Below, piece by piece: positions 17,246 to 25,198 of a DNA stretch of 64,000 nt; position 1 is the first letter of the stretch, and each line of letters opens with the position of its first letter. The stretch comes from Streptomyces sp. CB01635 (GTDB taxonomy: Bacteria; Actinomycetota; Actinomycetes; Streptomycetales; Streptomycetaceae), in the NCBI RefSeq assembly GCF_002803065.1, contig NZ_NNBL01000028.1:34243-98242 (forward strand), read 5' to 3'. The position numbers and the translations under genes are program-made. The notes beneath the pieces were generated by a model. That model ran no database searches and was not told where the DNA came from. It was given only the letters and a program-made list of their open reading frames with translations.

Positions 17246-18544
17246 ATGGCCGCCGACAGCGCCGTCAACGCCGTAGCCCGGCTCAGGGATCTGGATCTCG
17301 AGCGGGTCGACCACCGCTTCAAGGGGCTGCCGCCGGACGCGGAGGGCCTGACCGTCGGCGAGCTCGCGGCCGAGCGCCGCAACCTCTTCACCGGCGGCTT
17401 CACGACCCCGGTCCTCGCCCTCTCCGCCGAGCGCCTGGAGCACAACCTCGCGCTCATGGAGACATACGCCACTCGCCACGGCCTGGCCTTCGCGCCGCAC
17501 GGCAAGACGTCGATGGCGCCGCAGCTCTTCCAGCGCCAGATCGAGCACGGCGCCTGGGGCATCACCCTCGCCGTCCCGCACCAGGTGCGGATCGCGCGCG
17601 CCTTCGGCATCCAGCGGATCTTCCTCGCGAACGAGCTCGTCGACGCGGCGGCCCTGCGCTGGCTCGCGGGCGAACTCGACCGCGACCCCGGCTTCCGCTT
17701 CATCTGTTACGTCGACTCGGTGCGCGCCGTCGAGCTGATGGACGCCGCCCTCGCCGAGGCCGGGGCCACGCGGCCGGTCGACCTGGTCGTGGAGCTGGGC
17801 GCGGGCGAGGGCGCGCGCACGGGTGTGCGGACCGAGGCCGAGTGCTTCGACATCGCGAACGCCGTCGCCGCGGCGGACACGCTGCGCCTGGTCGGGATCG
17901 CCGGTTACGAGGGCGAGGTGCCGGACGCGTCGCCCGAGACCGTGGGCGCCTGGCTGCGCCGCCTGACCGCGCTGCTCGTCGAGTTCGACAAGGCGAACCG
18001 CTTCGCGGACCTGGACGAGATCGTGGTCAGCGCGGGCGGCAGCGCCTGGTTCGACGCGGTGGCCGAGGCGTTCGCCGAACTGCCCGAACTCTCCGCTCCT
18101 GTCCTGAAGTTGCTGCGCTCGGGTGCGTACGTGTCGCACGACGACGGCCACTACAAGCACCTCACGCCGTTCAACCGGGTCCCCGAGGAGGGCGCCCTGC
18201 ACCCGGCGTTCCGGCTGTGGGCGCAGGTCGTCTCGCGCCCGACGGCGGAGCAGGCGTTCACGAACGCGGGCAAGCGCGACGCGGCGTACGACCTTGACCT
18301 GCCCGAGGCGCAGGTCGTGCGGGACGCCCGTACGGGCGAGGTGCGCGAGGCCACCGGTGTGACGGTGACGGGGCTGTCCGACCAGCACGGCTGGGTGCGC
18401 ACGGAGGGGGGCGAGGACCTGGCGGTGGGCGACTGGCTCGGCATGGGCCTGTCGCACCCCTGCACGTCCTTCGACAAGTGGCAGCTGATTCCTCTCGTCG
18501 AGGCGGACGGCACGGTTGTGGACTACGTCCGGACGTTCTTCTAG
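17246..18544 (+). CDS. Fold-type III PLP amino acid deaminase, candidate D-glucosaminate dehydratase
   Basis: 432 residues; ATG 17246 is chosen because GAGGAG precedes it by 7 bases, although the frame opens at 17201. The Ala-racemase-N barrel begins FTTPVLALSAERLEHNL and the PLP lysine is in PHGKTSM (K at about residue 87). The C-terminal HPCTSFDKW carries the His and Cys expected to bind Zn/Mn in D-serine dehydratase/D-threonine aldolase relatives. These enzymes act on D-3-hydroxy amino acids, giving keto acid and ammonia. D-glucosaminate is such a compound and would give 2-keto-3-deoxygluconate, the substrate of the divergent kinase. The generic name is secure; the substrate is inferred from context. 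Confidence 0.88.
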   Translation: MAADSAVNAVARLRDLDLERVDHRFKGLPPDAEGLTVGELAAERRNLFTGGFTTPVLALSAERLEHNLALMETYATRHGLAFAPHGKTSMAPQLFQRQIEHGAWGITLAVPHQVRIARAFGIQRIFLANELVDAAALRWLAGELDRDPGFRFICYVDSVRAVELMDAALAEAGATRPVDLVVELGAGEGARTGVRTEAECFDIANAVAAADTLRLVGIAGYEGEVPDASPETVGAWLRRLTALLVEFDKANRFADLDEIVVSAGGSAWFDAVAEAFAELPELSAPVLKLLRSGAYVSHDDGHYKHLTPFNRVPEEGALHPAFRLWAQVVSRPTAEQAFTNAGKRDAAYDLDLPEAQVVRDARTGEVREATGVTVTGLSDQHGWVRTEGGEDLAVGDWLGMGLSHPCTSFDKWQLIPLVEADGTVVDYVRTFF

Positions 18545-18581
18545 GCATCGGTCCGCGGTTTTCTGCGGCCCCGATGGGGGC

Positions 18582-18685
18582 TGGTCGCGCAGTTCCCCGC
18601 GCCCCTGAGATGCGCACTTCGTGCGGCATCTCATCGGGGAAGGCTGCGCGCAGCGCATGCCTTCAGGGGCGCGGGGAACTGCGCG
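18582..18685. repeat. Streptomyces intergenic inverted repeat (GGGGCGCGGGGAACTGCGCG type)
   Basis: Left arm 18582-18608 and right arm 18663-18685 are inverted copies of the common Streptomyces intergenic motif built around CGCGGGGAACTGCGCG; at least 23 bases match. A second hairpin (GAGATGCGCAC/GTGCGGCATCTC, about 18607-18632) fills part of the loop. It lies between deaminase and amidohydrolase and may act as terminator or mRNA-stability element. Confidence 0.7.
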
Positions 18686-18738
18686 GCCGGCCACAGCGCA
18701 CCCCGCACCCGAACACCCCCCAAGAGAGGCAGCCAGGA

Positions 18739-20340
18739 ATGACCGACCTGGTCATCAAGGACGTCCGTGTCATCGACGGCACCGGCACCCCGGAATACCG
18801 TGCCGACGTGGCGATCACGGACGGCCGCATCGAGAGCATCCACCAGGAGCGGGCCGGAGGCCCCCGCCCCTCGGCCCGGAGAACGCTGGAAGCGTCGGGC
18901 CTCGCCCTGTCCCCCGGCTTCATCGACATGCACGCCCACAGCGACCTGGCGCTGCTGCGCGACCCCGACCACAGCGCGAAGGCCGCGCAGGGCGTCACGC
19001 TCGAAGTCCTCGGCCAGGACGGCCTCTCGTACGCGCCTGTGGACGACCGCACGCTCGCGGAGGTCCGCCGCGCGATCACCGGCTGGAACGGTGACGGCTC
19101 CGACATCGACTTCGACTGGCGCACGGTCGGCGAGTACCTGGACCGCCTCGACCGCGGCATCGCGGTCAACGCCGCATACCTGATCCCCCAGGGCACCGTA
19201 CGGATGTACGCGGTCGGCTGGGACGACCGGGACGCGACGCCCGAGGAGCTCGACCGCATGCGGCAGCTCGTCGCCGAGGGCATGGAGCAGGGCGCCGTCG
19301 GCATGTCGTCCGGCCTCACCTACACGCCCGGCATGTACGCGAAGGACGCCGAACTCACCGAGCTGTGCCGGGTCGTGGCCTCGTACGACGGCTACTACTG
19401 CCCGCACCACCGCTCGTACGGCGCCGGGGCGCTCGACGCGTACCGGGAGATGGTGGAGCTCACCCGGGAGGCGGGCTGCCCGCTCCATCTCGCGCACGCC
19501 ACCATGAACTTCGGCGTGAACAAGGGCAAGGCACCCGAGCTGATCACCCTGCTCGACGCGGCGCTCGCCGACGGCGCGGACATCTCGCTCGACACGTACC
19601 CGTACACGCCGGGCAGCACGACGCTCGTCGCGATGCTGCCGAGCTGGGCCAGCGAGGGCGGCCCCGACGAGATCATGAAGCGGCTCCAGGACGACGCGAC
19701 CGCGGAGAAGATCCGTCACCACATGGAGGTCATCGGGGCGGACGGCTGCCACGGTGTGCCCATCGAGTGGGACGCGATCGAGATCTCCGGTGTGTCCGAC
19801 CCGGGGCTCGCGTCCTGCGTCGGCAGGACGGTCCAGGAGTCGGCCGACATGCGCGGCGAGGCGCCGTGGGTGACCGCGCGCCGGCTGCTCATCGACGACA
19901 AGCTGGGCTCGACGATCCTCCAGCACGTCGGCCACGAGGAGAACGTGCGGGCGATCATGCAGCACCCGGTGCACACGGGCGGCAGCGACGGCATCCTCCA
20001 GGGCTTCAAGCCGCACCCGCGCGCGTACGGCACGTTTCCGCACTACCTCGGCCGGTACGCGCGCGAGCTCGGCATCATGTCGCTGGAGGAGACGGTCGCC
20101 CACCTCACGTCCCGCCCCGCGGCCCGCCTGCGCCTGGCCGACCGCGGCCTGGTCCGCGAGGGCTACCGCGCCGACCTGGTCCTCTTCGACCCGGAGACGG
20201 TCGCGGCGGGCTCCACCTTCGAGGCCCCGCGCACGCTCCCCGTGGGCATCCCGCACGTCCTGATCGACGGGAAGTTCGTGATGGAGGACGGGCGCCGCAC
20301 GGATGCCCTCGCGGGGCGGTCGGTCCGCAGGACGGCGTAA
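18739..20340 (+). CDS. D-aminoacylase-type amidohydrolase, candidate N-acetyl-D-glucosaminate deacetylase
   Basis: 533 residues; ATG 18739 follows AGG closely (18736-18738), with GAGAGG further upstream. The amidohydrolase fold is clear: GFIDMHAHSDL (metal-binding HxH at residues 65-67), PLHLAHATMN, and the terminal TGGSDGIL with the catalytic Asp. In characterised D-aminoacylases a GNCG Cys binds zinc; here the position reads GQDG (about residues 92-95). The family hydrolyses N-acyl-D-amino acids to D-amino acid plus carboxylate. Beside a PLP deaminase and KDG kinase the likely job is to deacetylate N-acetyl-D-glucosaminate. It is separated from the deaminase by a repeat-bearing 194-base gap, so cotranscription is uncertain. 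Confidence 0.88.
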   Translation: MTDLVIKDVRVIDGTGTPEYRADVAITDGRIESIHQERAGGPRPSARRTLEASGLALSPGFIDMHAHSDLALLRDPDHSAKAAQGVTLEVLGQDGLSYAPVDDRTLAEVRRAITGWNGDGSDIDFDWRTVGEYLDRLDRGIAVNAAYLIPQGTVRMYAVGWDDRDATPEELDRMRQLVAEGMEQGAVGMSSGLTYTPGMYAKDAELTELCRVVASYDGYYCPHHRSYGAGALDAYREMVELTREAGCPLHLAHATMNFGVNKGKAPELITLLDAALADGADISLDTYPYTPGSTTLVAMLPSWASEGGPDEIMKRLQDDATAEKIRHHMEVIGADGCHGVPIEWDAIEISGVSDPGLASCVGRTVQESADMRGEAPWVTARRLLIDDKLGSTILQHVGHEENVRAIMQHPVHTGGSDGILQGFKPHPRAYGTFPHYLGRYARELGIMSLEETVAHLTSRPAARLRLADRGLVREGYRADLVLFDPETVAAGSTFEAPRTLPVGIPHVLIDGKFVMEDGRRTDALAGRSVRRTA

Positions 20341-20439
20341 CCGCCCCGGACGGTCTGGGTGGGCGCGGGCCCCCGCGCCCACCCGCGACGACGCCCGCCC
20401 GCGCCGCCCCACGTGTCCGAAAACACGGAGCGCCCCGCG

Positions 20440-21675
20440 ATGGCCGCCCGTAAGCTCACGGGCATGCAGGTGATCCAGTCGACGAAGCTCGCCAATGTCT
20501 GTTACGAGATCCGGGGCCCGGTACTCGAGGAGGCGATGCGTCTGGAGACAGCAGGCCACCGCATCCTCAAGCTCAACACCGGCAACCCGGCCGCCTTCGG
20601 CTTCGAGTGCCCGCCCGAGATCCTCGAGGACATGCTCCGCAACCTCGGCGACGCGCACGGCTACGGGGACGCGAAGGGCCTGCTCGCGGCCCGCCGCGCG
20701 GTGATGATGCACTACCAGACCCTGGGCGTGGAGACGGACGTCGAGAACGTCTTCATCGGCAACGGCGTCTCCGAGCTGATCGTGATGGCGATGCAGGGGC
20801 TCCTCGACGACGGGGACGAGGTCCTCGTCCCGGCGCCGGACTACCCCCTGTGGACGGCCGCGGTCTCCCTCTCCGGCGGCACCGCCGTGCACTACCGCTG
20901 CGACGAGCAGTCCGACTGGATGCCCGATCTCGCCGACGTGGAGCGGAAGATCACCGACCGCACCAAGGCGATCGTGATCATCAACCCGAACAACCCGACG
21001 GGCGCCGTCTACAGCGACGACATGCTGCGCGGCCTCACCGACATCGCCCGCCGCCACAACCTCCTGGTCTGCTCGGACGAGATCTACGACAAGATCCTCT
21101 ACGACGGCGCGACGCACACGCCGACCGCCGCCATCGCCCCGGACCTGCTGACCCTCACTTTCAACGGCATGTCGAAGGCGTACCGGGTGGCCGGCTACCG
21201 CGTGGGCTGGATGGCGATCTCCGGGCCGCGCGCGCACGCCGACTCGTACATCGAGGGCCTCACGATCCTGGCGAACATGCGCCTGTGCGCGAACATGCCG
21301 GGCCAGCACGGCGTCGTCGCGGCGCTCAGCGGACGCCAGACGATCAACGACCTGGTGCTCCCCGGCGGCCGCCTGAAGGAGCAGCGGGACACCGCGTACG
21401 AGCTGCTGACGCAGATCCCGGGCGTGACGTGCGTGAAGCCGAAGGGCGCGCTGTACCTCTTCCCGCGGCTCGACCCGAAGGTGTTCAAGGTCAAGGACGA
21501 CCGGCAGATGGTCCTCGACCTGCTGCGCGCCGAGAAGATCATGGTCGTGCACGGTACGGGGTTCAACTGGCCGGAGCCGGATCACTTCCGGGTGGTCACG
21601 CTGCCGACGGTCGGCCAGCTCACGGAGGCCGTGACCCGCATCGGCCGCTTCCTGGACGGCTACAGCCAACCCTGA
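20440..21675 (+). CDS. alaA: AlaA-type alanine/glutamate-pyruvate aminotransferase
   Basis: 411 residues. The sequence follows E. coli AlaA closely: STKLANVCYEIRGPV at the start, LNTGNPAAFGF, GNGVSELIV, the PLP-pocket NPNNPTGAVYS, DEIYDKILYD, and the Schiff-base lysine in NGMSKAYR (about residue 247), then MRLCANMPGQH and DHFRVVTLP. It interconverts alanine and 2-oxoglutarate with pyruvate and glutamate. ATG 20440 has GGAG 9 bases before it; ATG 20464 would match AlaA length better. It is a class I aminotransferase in the cytosol. The upstream cluster would yield pyruvate by way of KDPG, but a functional tie is not shown. Confidence 0.93.
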   Translation: MAARKLTGMQVIQSTKLANVCYEIRGPVLEEAMRLETAGHRILKLNTGNPAAFGFECPPEILEDMLRNLGDAHGYGDAKGLLAARRAVMMHYQTLGVETDVENVFIGNGVSELIVMAMQGLLDDGDEVLVPAPDYPLWTAAVSLSGGTAVHYRCDEQSDWMPDLADVERKITDRTKAIVIINPNNPTGAVYSDDMLRGLTDIARRHNLLVCSDEIYDKILYDGATHTPTAAIAPDLLTLTFNGMSKAYRVAGYRVGWMAISGPRAHADSYIEGLTILANMRLCANMPGQHGVVAALSGRQTINDLVLPGGRLKEQRDTAYELLTQIPGVTCVKPKGALYLFPRLDPKVFKVKDDRQMVLDLLRAEKIMVVHGTGFNWPEPDHFRVVTLPTVGQLTEAVTRIGRFLDGYSQP

Positions 21676-21711
21676 GGGCCACCTGTCCTCCTCTCGGGGT
21701 ACAAGACTCAA

Positions 21712-21730
21712 CTTTAGACTGAATCTAAGC
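21712..21730. promoter_or_regulatory. AT-rich imperfect palindrome before 135-residue gene
   Basis: CTTTAGA-CTGAA-TCTAAGC is an imperfect dyad in an AT-rich patch, 38 bases before the next ATG. A TAGGAT-like -10 sits at 21731-21736, so a bound protein would cover the promoter. The regulator is unknown; iron- or peroxide-responsive repressors use AT-rich dyads of this kind. Confidence 0.4.
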
Positions 21731-21768
21731 TAGGATGGTCTTCAAGCTACTCGCCTGGAGGCCATCCC

Positions 21769-22176
21769 ATGTACGAGCCGATCCGCACCAAGTCGGTCCA
21801 TGCCATGGCCGACCCCGGCGACTTTCCGCACCGCTCCCGCGAGGAGGAGCTCGACATCCAGCTCGCGGGGCACCTGGCCGCCCTGCTCGCCCTCACGGAC
21901 GAGCTGCGCGCCCTCACCCCCGGCCCGGATCTCGACGCCGCGGCCGACGACCTCGCGCACCAGGTCGCCCGGCTGCGTGGAGGCCTGCCGCCGGCCCGCG
22001 CATCCGTGGCCGACGCCGGCCACGAGCCCCATATCGCCGCCCTGCACCAGCGCGCGCACGCCCTCGCGGGCCGCGCCCTGGTCGTAGCGGCGTCCCGCGC
22101 CGACACGGCCGCCGCGATCCTCGCCGCGCGCCGCATGGAGGCGCACGCCGCGGCCGGTCAACTGGTCGCCTCCTGA
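21769..22176 (+). CDS. Helical hypothetical protein, His/Ala-rich
   Basis: 135 residues, almost entirely predicted helix, with no membrane segment or signal peptide. The start MYEPIRTKSVHAM is followed by alternating Ala/Leu/Asp helices and several His (GHEPHIAALHQRAHALAG). AGG-CC-type spacing before ATG 21769 (GGAGGCC at 21757) supports the start. It may be a small helical bundle, possibly metal-binding through its His residues; no family recognised. The upstream dyad suggests regulated expression. Confidence 0.75.
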   Translation: MYEPIRTKSVHAMADPGDFPHRSREEELDIQLAGHLAALLALTDELRALTPGPDLDAAADDLAHQVARLRGGLPPARASVADAGHEPHIAALHQRAHALAGRALVVAASRADTAAAILAARRMEAHAAAGQLVAS

Positions 22177-22232
22177 CGGCGGTTGACGCGCCACCCTCGA
22201 GGCCGCGCGTCAACCGCCCACCAACGGCACAC

Positions 22233-22280
22233 ACATGTGACAGGGCCCCGCACGCCATTGTGCGGGGCCCTGTCACATGT
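22233..22280. terminator. Perfect 21-bp bidirectional terminator hairpin
   Basis: Arms at 22233-22253 and 22260-22280 are perfectly complementary over 21 bases (ACATGTGACAGGGCCCCGCA... type), with a 6-base loop. It lies between the convergent 135-residue gene and pckG. Confidence 0.9.
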
Positions 22281-22296
22281 CTTGCTCCCAGGGGCG

Positions 22297-24159
22297 TCAG
22301 CCCAGGCGCTTCACCAGCGCGCGGTACTCGTCCCACAGCTCCTTGGGCGTGTGGTCACCGAAGGTGTTGAGGTGCTCGGGCACCAGGGAGGCCTCGTCGC
22401 GCCACACCTCCTTGTCGACCGTCAGCAGGAAGTCGAGATCGGAGTCGGCCAGTTCGAGGCCGTCCGTGTCGAGGGAGTCACGCGTCGGCAGGATGCCGAT
22501 CGGCGACTCGACGCCCTCGGCCTTGCCCTCCAGGCGCTCGACGATCCACTTCAGGACACGGCTGTTCTCGCCGAAGCCGGGCCACACGAACTTGCCCGCG
22601 TCGTTCTTGCGGAACCAGTTCACGTAGTAGATCTTCGGCAGCTTCGCCTGGTCCTTGTCCTTGGCCACGTCGACCCAGTGGGCCATGTAGTCGCCCATGT
22701 TGTAGCCGCAGAACGGGAGCATCGCGAAGGGGTCGCGGCGCAGCTCGCCGACCTTGCCCTCGGCGGCGGCGGTCTTCTCGGAGGCGACGTTCGCTCCGAG
22801 GAACACGCCGTGGTTCCAGTCGAAGGACTCGGTCACCAGCGGCACCGCGGAGGCGCGGCGGCCGCCGAAGAGGATCGCCGAGATCGGCACGCCCTTCGGG
22901 TCCTCCCACTCGGGCGCGATGATCGGACACTGCGAGGCGGGGGTGGTGAAGCGCGCGTTCGGGTGGGCGGCCGGGACGCCGGACTCGGGGGTCCAGTCGT
23001 TGCCCTTCCAGTCGGTGAGGTGCGCCGGAGTCTCCTCCGTCATGCCCTCCCACCAGATGTCGTTGTCATCCGTGAGCGCGACGTTCGTGAAGACGGAGTT
23101 GCCCCACAGCGTCTTCATGGCGTTGGCGTTGGTGTGCTCGCCGGTGCCGGGCGCGACGCCGAAGAAGCCGGCCTCGGGGTTGATCGCGTAGAGGCGGCCG
23201 TCCTCGCCGAACCGCATCCAGGCGATGTCGTCACCGATGGTCTCGACGGTCCAGCCGGAGATCGTGGGCTCCAGCATGGCGAGGTTGGTCTTGCCGCACG
23301 CGCTCGGGAAGGCGGCGGCGACGTACTTCGACTCGCCGTGCGGCGGGGTCAGCTTGAGGATGAGCATGTGCTCGGCGAGCCAGCCCTCGTCGCGGGCCAT
23401 CACGGACGCGATGCGCAGGGCGTAGCACTTCTTGCCGAGCAGGGCGTTGCCGCCGTAGCCGGAGCCGTAGGACCAGATCTCGCGGGTCTCCGGGAAGTGC
23501 GAGATGTACTTCGTGGAGTTGCAGGGCCACGGCACGTCCTGCTGGCCCTCCTCCAGCGGCGCGCCCAGGGTGTGGACGGCCTTCACGAAGAAGCCGTCGG
23601 TGCCGAGCTCGTCCAGGACGGGCTGACCCATGCGCGTCATGGTGCGCATGGAGACGGCGACGTACGCGGAGTCGGTGATCTCGACGCCGATGGCGGAGAG
23701 GTCCGAGCCGAGCGGGCCCATGCAGAACGGGACGACGTACATCGTCCGGCCCTTCATCGAGCCGCGGAAGATGCCGCCGTCACCCTCGTCGCCCCGGAGA
23801 CCGTTTCCTTCTCCCGTGAAGATGGCCCGCATCTCCGCGGGGGCTTTCCAGTGGTTGGTGGGGCCGGCGTCCTGCTCCTTCTCGGAGCAGATGAAGGTCC
23901 GGTCCTCGACGCGTGCGACGTCGGTCGGGTCGGAGGCGGCGTAGTACGAGTTCGGGCGCTTGATCGGGTCGAGCTTCTTGAACGTTCCCTTGTCGACCAG
24001 CTCCTCGGCGAGGCGGTCGTACTCAGCCTCGGACCCGTCGCACCAGACCACACGGGCCGGCTGCGTCAGTTCGGCGATCTCGTTGACCCACGAGATCAGT
24101 TCCTGGTGCTTGGTGGGGACAGTGCCCAAGGAAACGGGAGCCGCGATGTCGCGCGCCAC
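22297..24159 (-). CDS. pckG: Phosphoenolpyruvate carboxykinase (GTP)
   Basis: 620 residues from a GTG start with AGGAG 6 bases upstream. All class hallmarks are present: the kinase-1a/P-loop FPSACGKTNLAM (about residue 284) with its hyper-reactive Cys, GDDIAWMRFGEDGRLYAINPEAGFFGVAPGT, the EETPAHLTDW region, and GVFLGANVASEKT near 430. It converts oxaloacetate and GTP to PEP, CO2 and GDP, the entry to gluconeogenesis. It stands alone on the minus strand with a 240-base divergent region to the PAQR gene. Size is normal for bacterial GTP-type enzymes. Confidence 0.98.
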   Translation of the reverse strand: MARDIAAPVSLGTVPTKHQELISWVNEIAELTQPARVVWCDGSEAEYDRLAEELVDKGTFKKLDPIKRPNSYYAASDPTDVARVEDRTFICSEKEQDAGPTNHWKAPAEMRAIFTGEGNGLRGDEGDGGIFRGSMKGRTMYVVPFCMGPLGSDLSAIGVEITDSAYVAVSMRTMTRMGQPVLDELGTDGFFVKAVHTLGAPLEEGQQDVPWPCNSTKYISHFPETREIWSYGSGYGGNALLGKKCYALRIASVMARDEGWLAEHMLILKLTPPHGESKYVAAAFPSACGKTNLAMLEPTISGWTVETIGDDIAWMRFGEDGRLYAINPEAGFFGVAPGTGEHTNANAMKTLWGNSVFTNVALTDDNDIWWEGMTEETPAHLTDWKGNDWTPESGVPAAHPNARFTTPASQCPIIAPEWEDPKGVPISAILFGGRRASAVPLVTESFDWNHGVFLGANVASEKTAAAEGKVGELRRDPFAMLPFCGYNMGDYMAHWVDVAKDKDQAKLPKIYYVNWFRKNDAGKFVWPGFGENSRVLKWIVERLEGKAEGVESPIGILPTRDSLDTDGLELADSDLDFLLTVDKEVWRDEASLVPEHLNTFGDHTPKELWDEYRALVKRLG

Positions 24160-24330
24160 GATTGCTCCTAAATGAGGGGTTTTTGTGTTGTTGCCCCTTG
24201 GGGGCTGCGACCCGGATGCTTCACGTGTTGATCCCTCTGGCGCTCATCCGGTGCCGACCGCACTCATATGATCATCCGACGCGGGCGCCCATATGTCCAG
24301 AGGGCCCCACAGCTGAGCGAAGTGAGGATC

Positions 24331-24372
24331 GCCACTCGTATGCGTCACTGAATCGTCACTCGTATTCGTTAC
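24331..24372. repeat. Direct repeat in pckG/PAQR divergent promoter region
   Basis: GCCACTCGTATGCGTCACT (24331-24349) is repeated as GTCACTCGTATTCGTTACT (24354-24372), 23 bases apart, about two helical turns. It lies just before the PAQR gene and 170 bases from pckG, a position suited to a dimeric regulator. The regulator is unknown. Confidence 0.45.
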
Positions 24373-24400
24373 TTACGGCCCCGTAGGTACGATGCGGCAC

Positions 24401-25081
24401 ATGACTGCCGCCACGCCATCCGAAGTGACCGCGACAGAGTCCGTTCCGGTGAAACCCCGGCTGCGCGGCTGGCTGCACGCAGGGATGTTCCCCGCGGTCG
24501 TCGTCTCCGGCCTGGTGCTGACCGCGCTCGCGGACTCCACCCGTGGCCGGATCGCCTGCGGTATCTACGTCCTCACGGCCTGCCTGCTCTTCGGCGTGAG
24601 CGCGCTCTACCACCGGGGCAACTGGGGCCCGCGCGCGGACGGCGTACTGCGGCGCCTCGACCACGCGAACATCTTCCTGATCATCGCGGGCACCTACACG
24701 CCGCTCACGATGCTGCTGCTCCCCGAGGCCAAGGGCCAGTGGCTGCTGTGGGGCATCTGGGCCGCCGCCGCGGCCGGTATCGTCTTCCGCGTCTTCTGGG
24801 TCGGCGCCCCGCGCTGGCTCTACACCCCCTGCTACATCGCGATGGGCTGGGCGGCCGTCTTCTTCCTGCCCGACTTCCTGCACGCGGGCGGCACGGCCGT
24901 GCTCGTCTGCGTGATCGTCGGCGGGCTTCTCTACAGCGCGGGCGGCGTGATCTACGGGATCAAGCGCCCGAACCCGTCACCGCGCTGGTTCGGCTTCCAC
25001 GAGGTCTTCCACTCGCTCACGCTCGCGGCGTTCGTCGTGCACTACGTCGGCATCTCGCTGGTGGCGTACCAGCACGCCTGA
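24401..25081 (+). CDS. Haemolysin III / PAQR-family membrane protein (TrhA-like)
   Basis: About 226 residues with seven hydrophobic segments. PAQR hallmarks: SALYHRGNWGP with the metal-site Ser and His, DHANIFLIIAGTYTPLTM, and the C-terminal FHEVFHSLTLAAFVVHY whose two His complete the zinc site. Bacterial members influence membrane lipid composition and are wrongly called haemolysins. ATG 24401 is preferred; TACGAT at 24388-24393 would place transcription start near the ATG, so the mRNA may be leaderless. ATG 24392 is an alternative. Confidence 0.92.
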   Translation: MTAATPSEVTATESVPVKPRLRGWLHAGMFPAVVVSGLVLTALADSTRGRIACGIYVLTACLLFGVSALYHRGNWGPRADGVLRRLDHANIFLIIAGTYTPLTMLLLPEAKGQWLLWGIWAAAAAGIVFRVFWVGAPRWLYTPCYIAMGWAAVFFLPDFLHAGGTAVLVCVIVGGLLYSAGGVIYGIKRPNPSPRWFGFHEVFHSLTLAAFVVHYVGISLVAYQHA

Positions 25082-25100
25082 CCTCGCCTTTCACCCTCCT

Positions 25101-25131
25101 GGCCGCGGCTTCCCAGCCGCGGCCGTTTTTT
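25101..25131 (+). terminator. Rho-independent terminator after PAQR gene
   Basis: Perfect 10-bp stem GGCCGCGGCT/AGCCGCGGCC with a 4-base loop, followed by a run of T at 25126-25131. One of the few classical terminators with a T-run in the window. Confidence 0.9.
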
Positions 25132-25161
25132 GTGCCCCGATCCCTTGCACCCGGACAGAGA

Positions 25162-25193
25162 TTGACAGCGACTACCTTTTGAGAGTTACTCTC
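25162..25193 (+). promoter_or_regulatory. Promoter and TetR-type operator of drug exporter
   Basis: TTGACA (25162-25167) forms a -35; TACTCT (25187-25192) is a possible -10 with 19-base spacing. The palindrome GAGAGT-T-ACTCTC (25181-25193) overlaps the -10. Transcription would begin within a few bases of the ATG at 25199, giving a leaderless mRNA. The TetR gene downstream of the exporter is the expected repressor. Confidence 0.65.
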
Positions 25194-25198
25194 ATTTT

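Noticed and set aside
18631..21711. 1026-residue open frame on the minus strand
   Set aside because: Antisense shadow of the amidohydrolase and aminotransferase genes; long non-stop frames are expected from GC-rich codon bias, and the product has no family motif.
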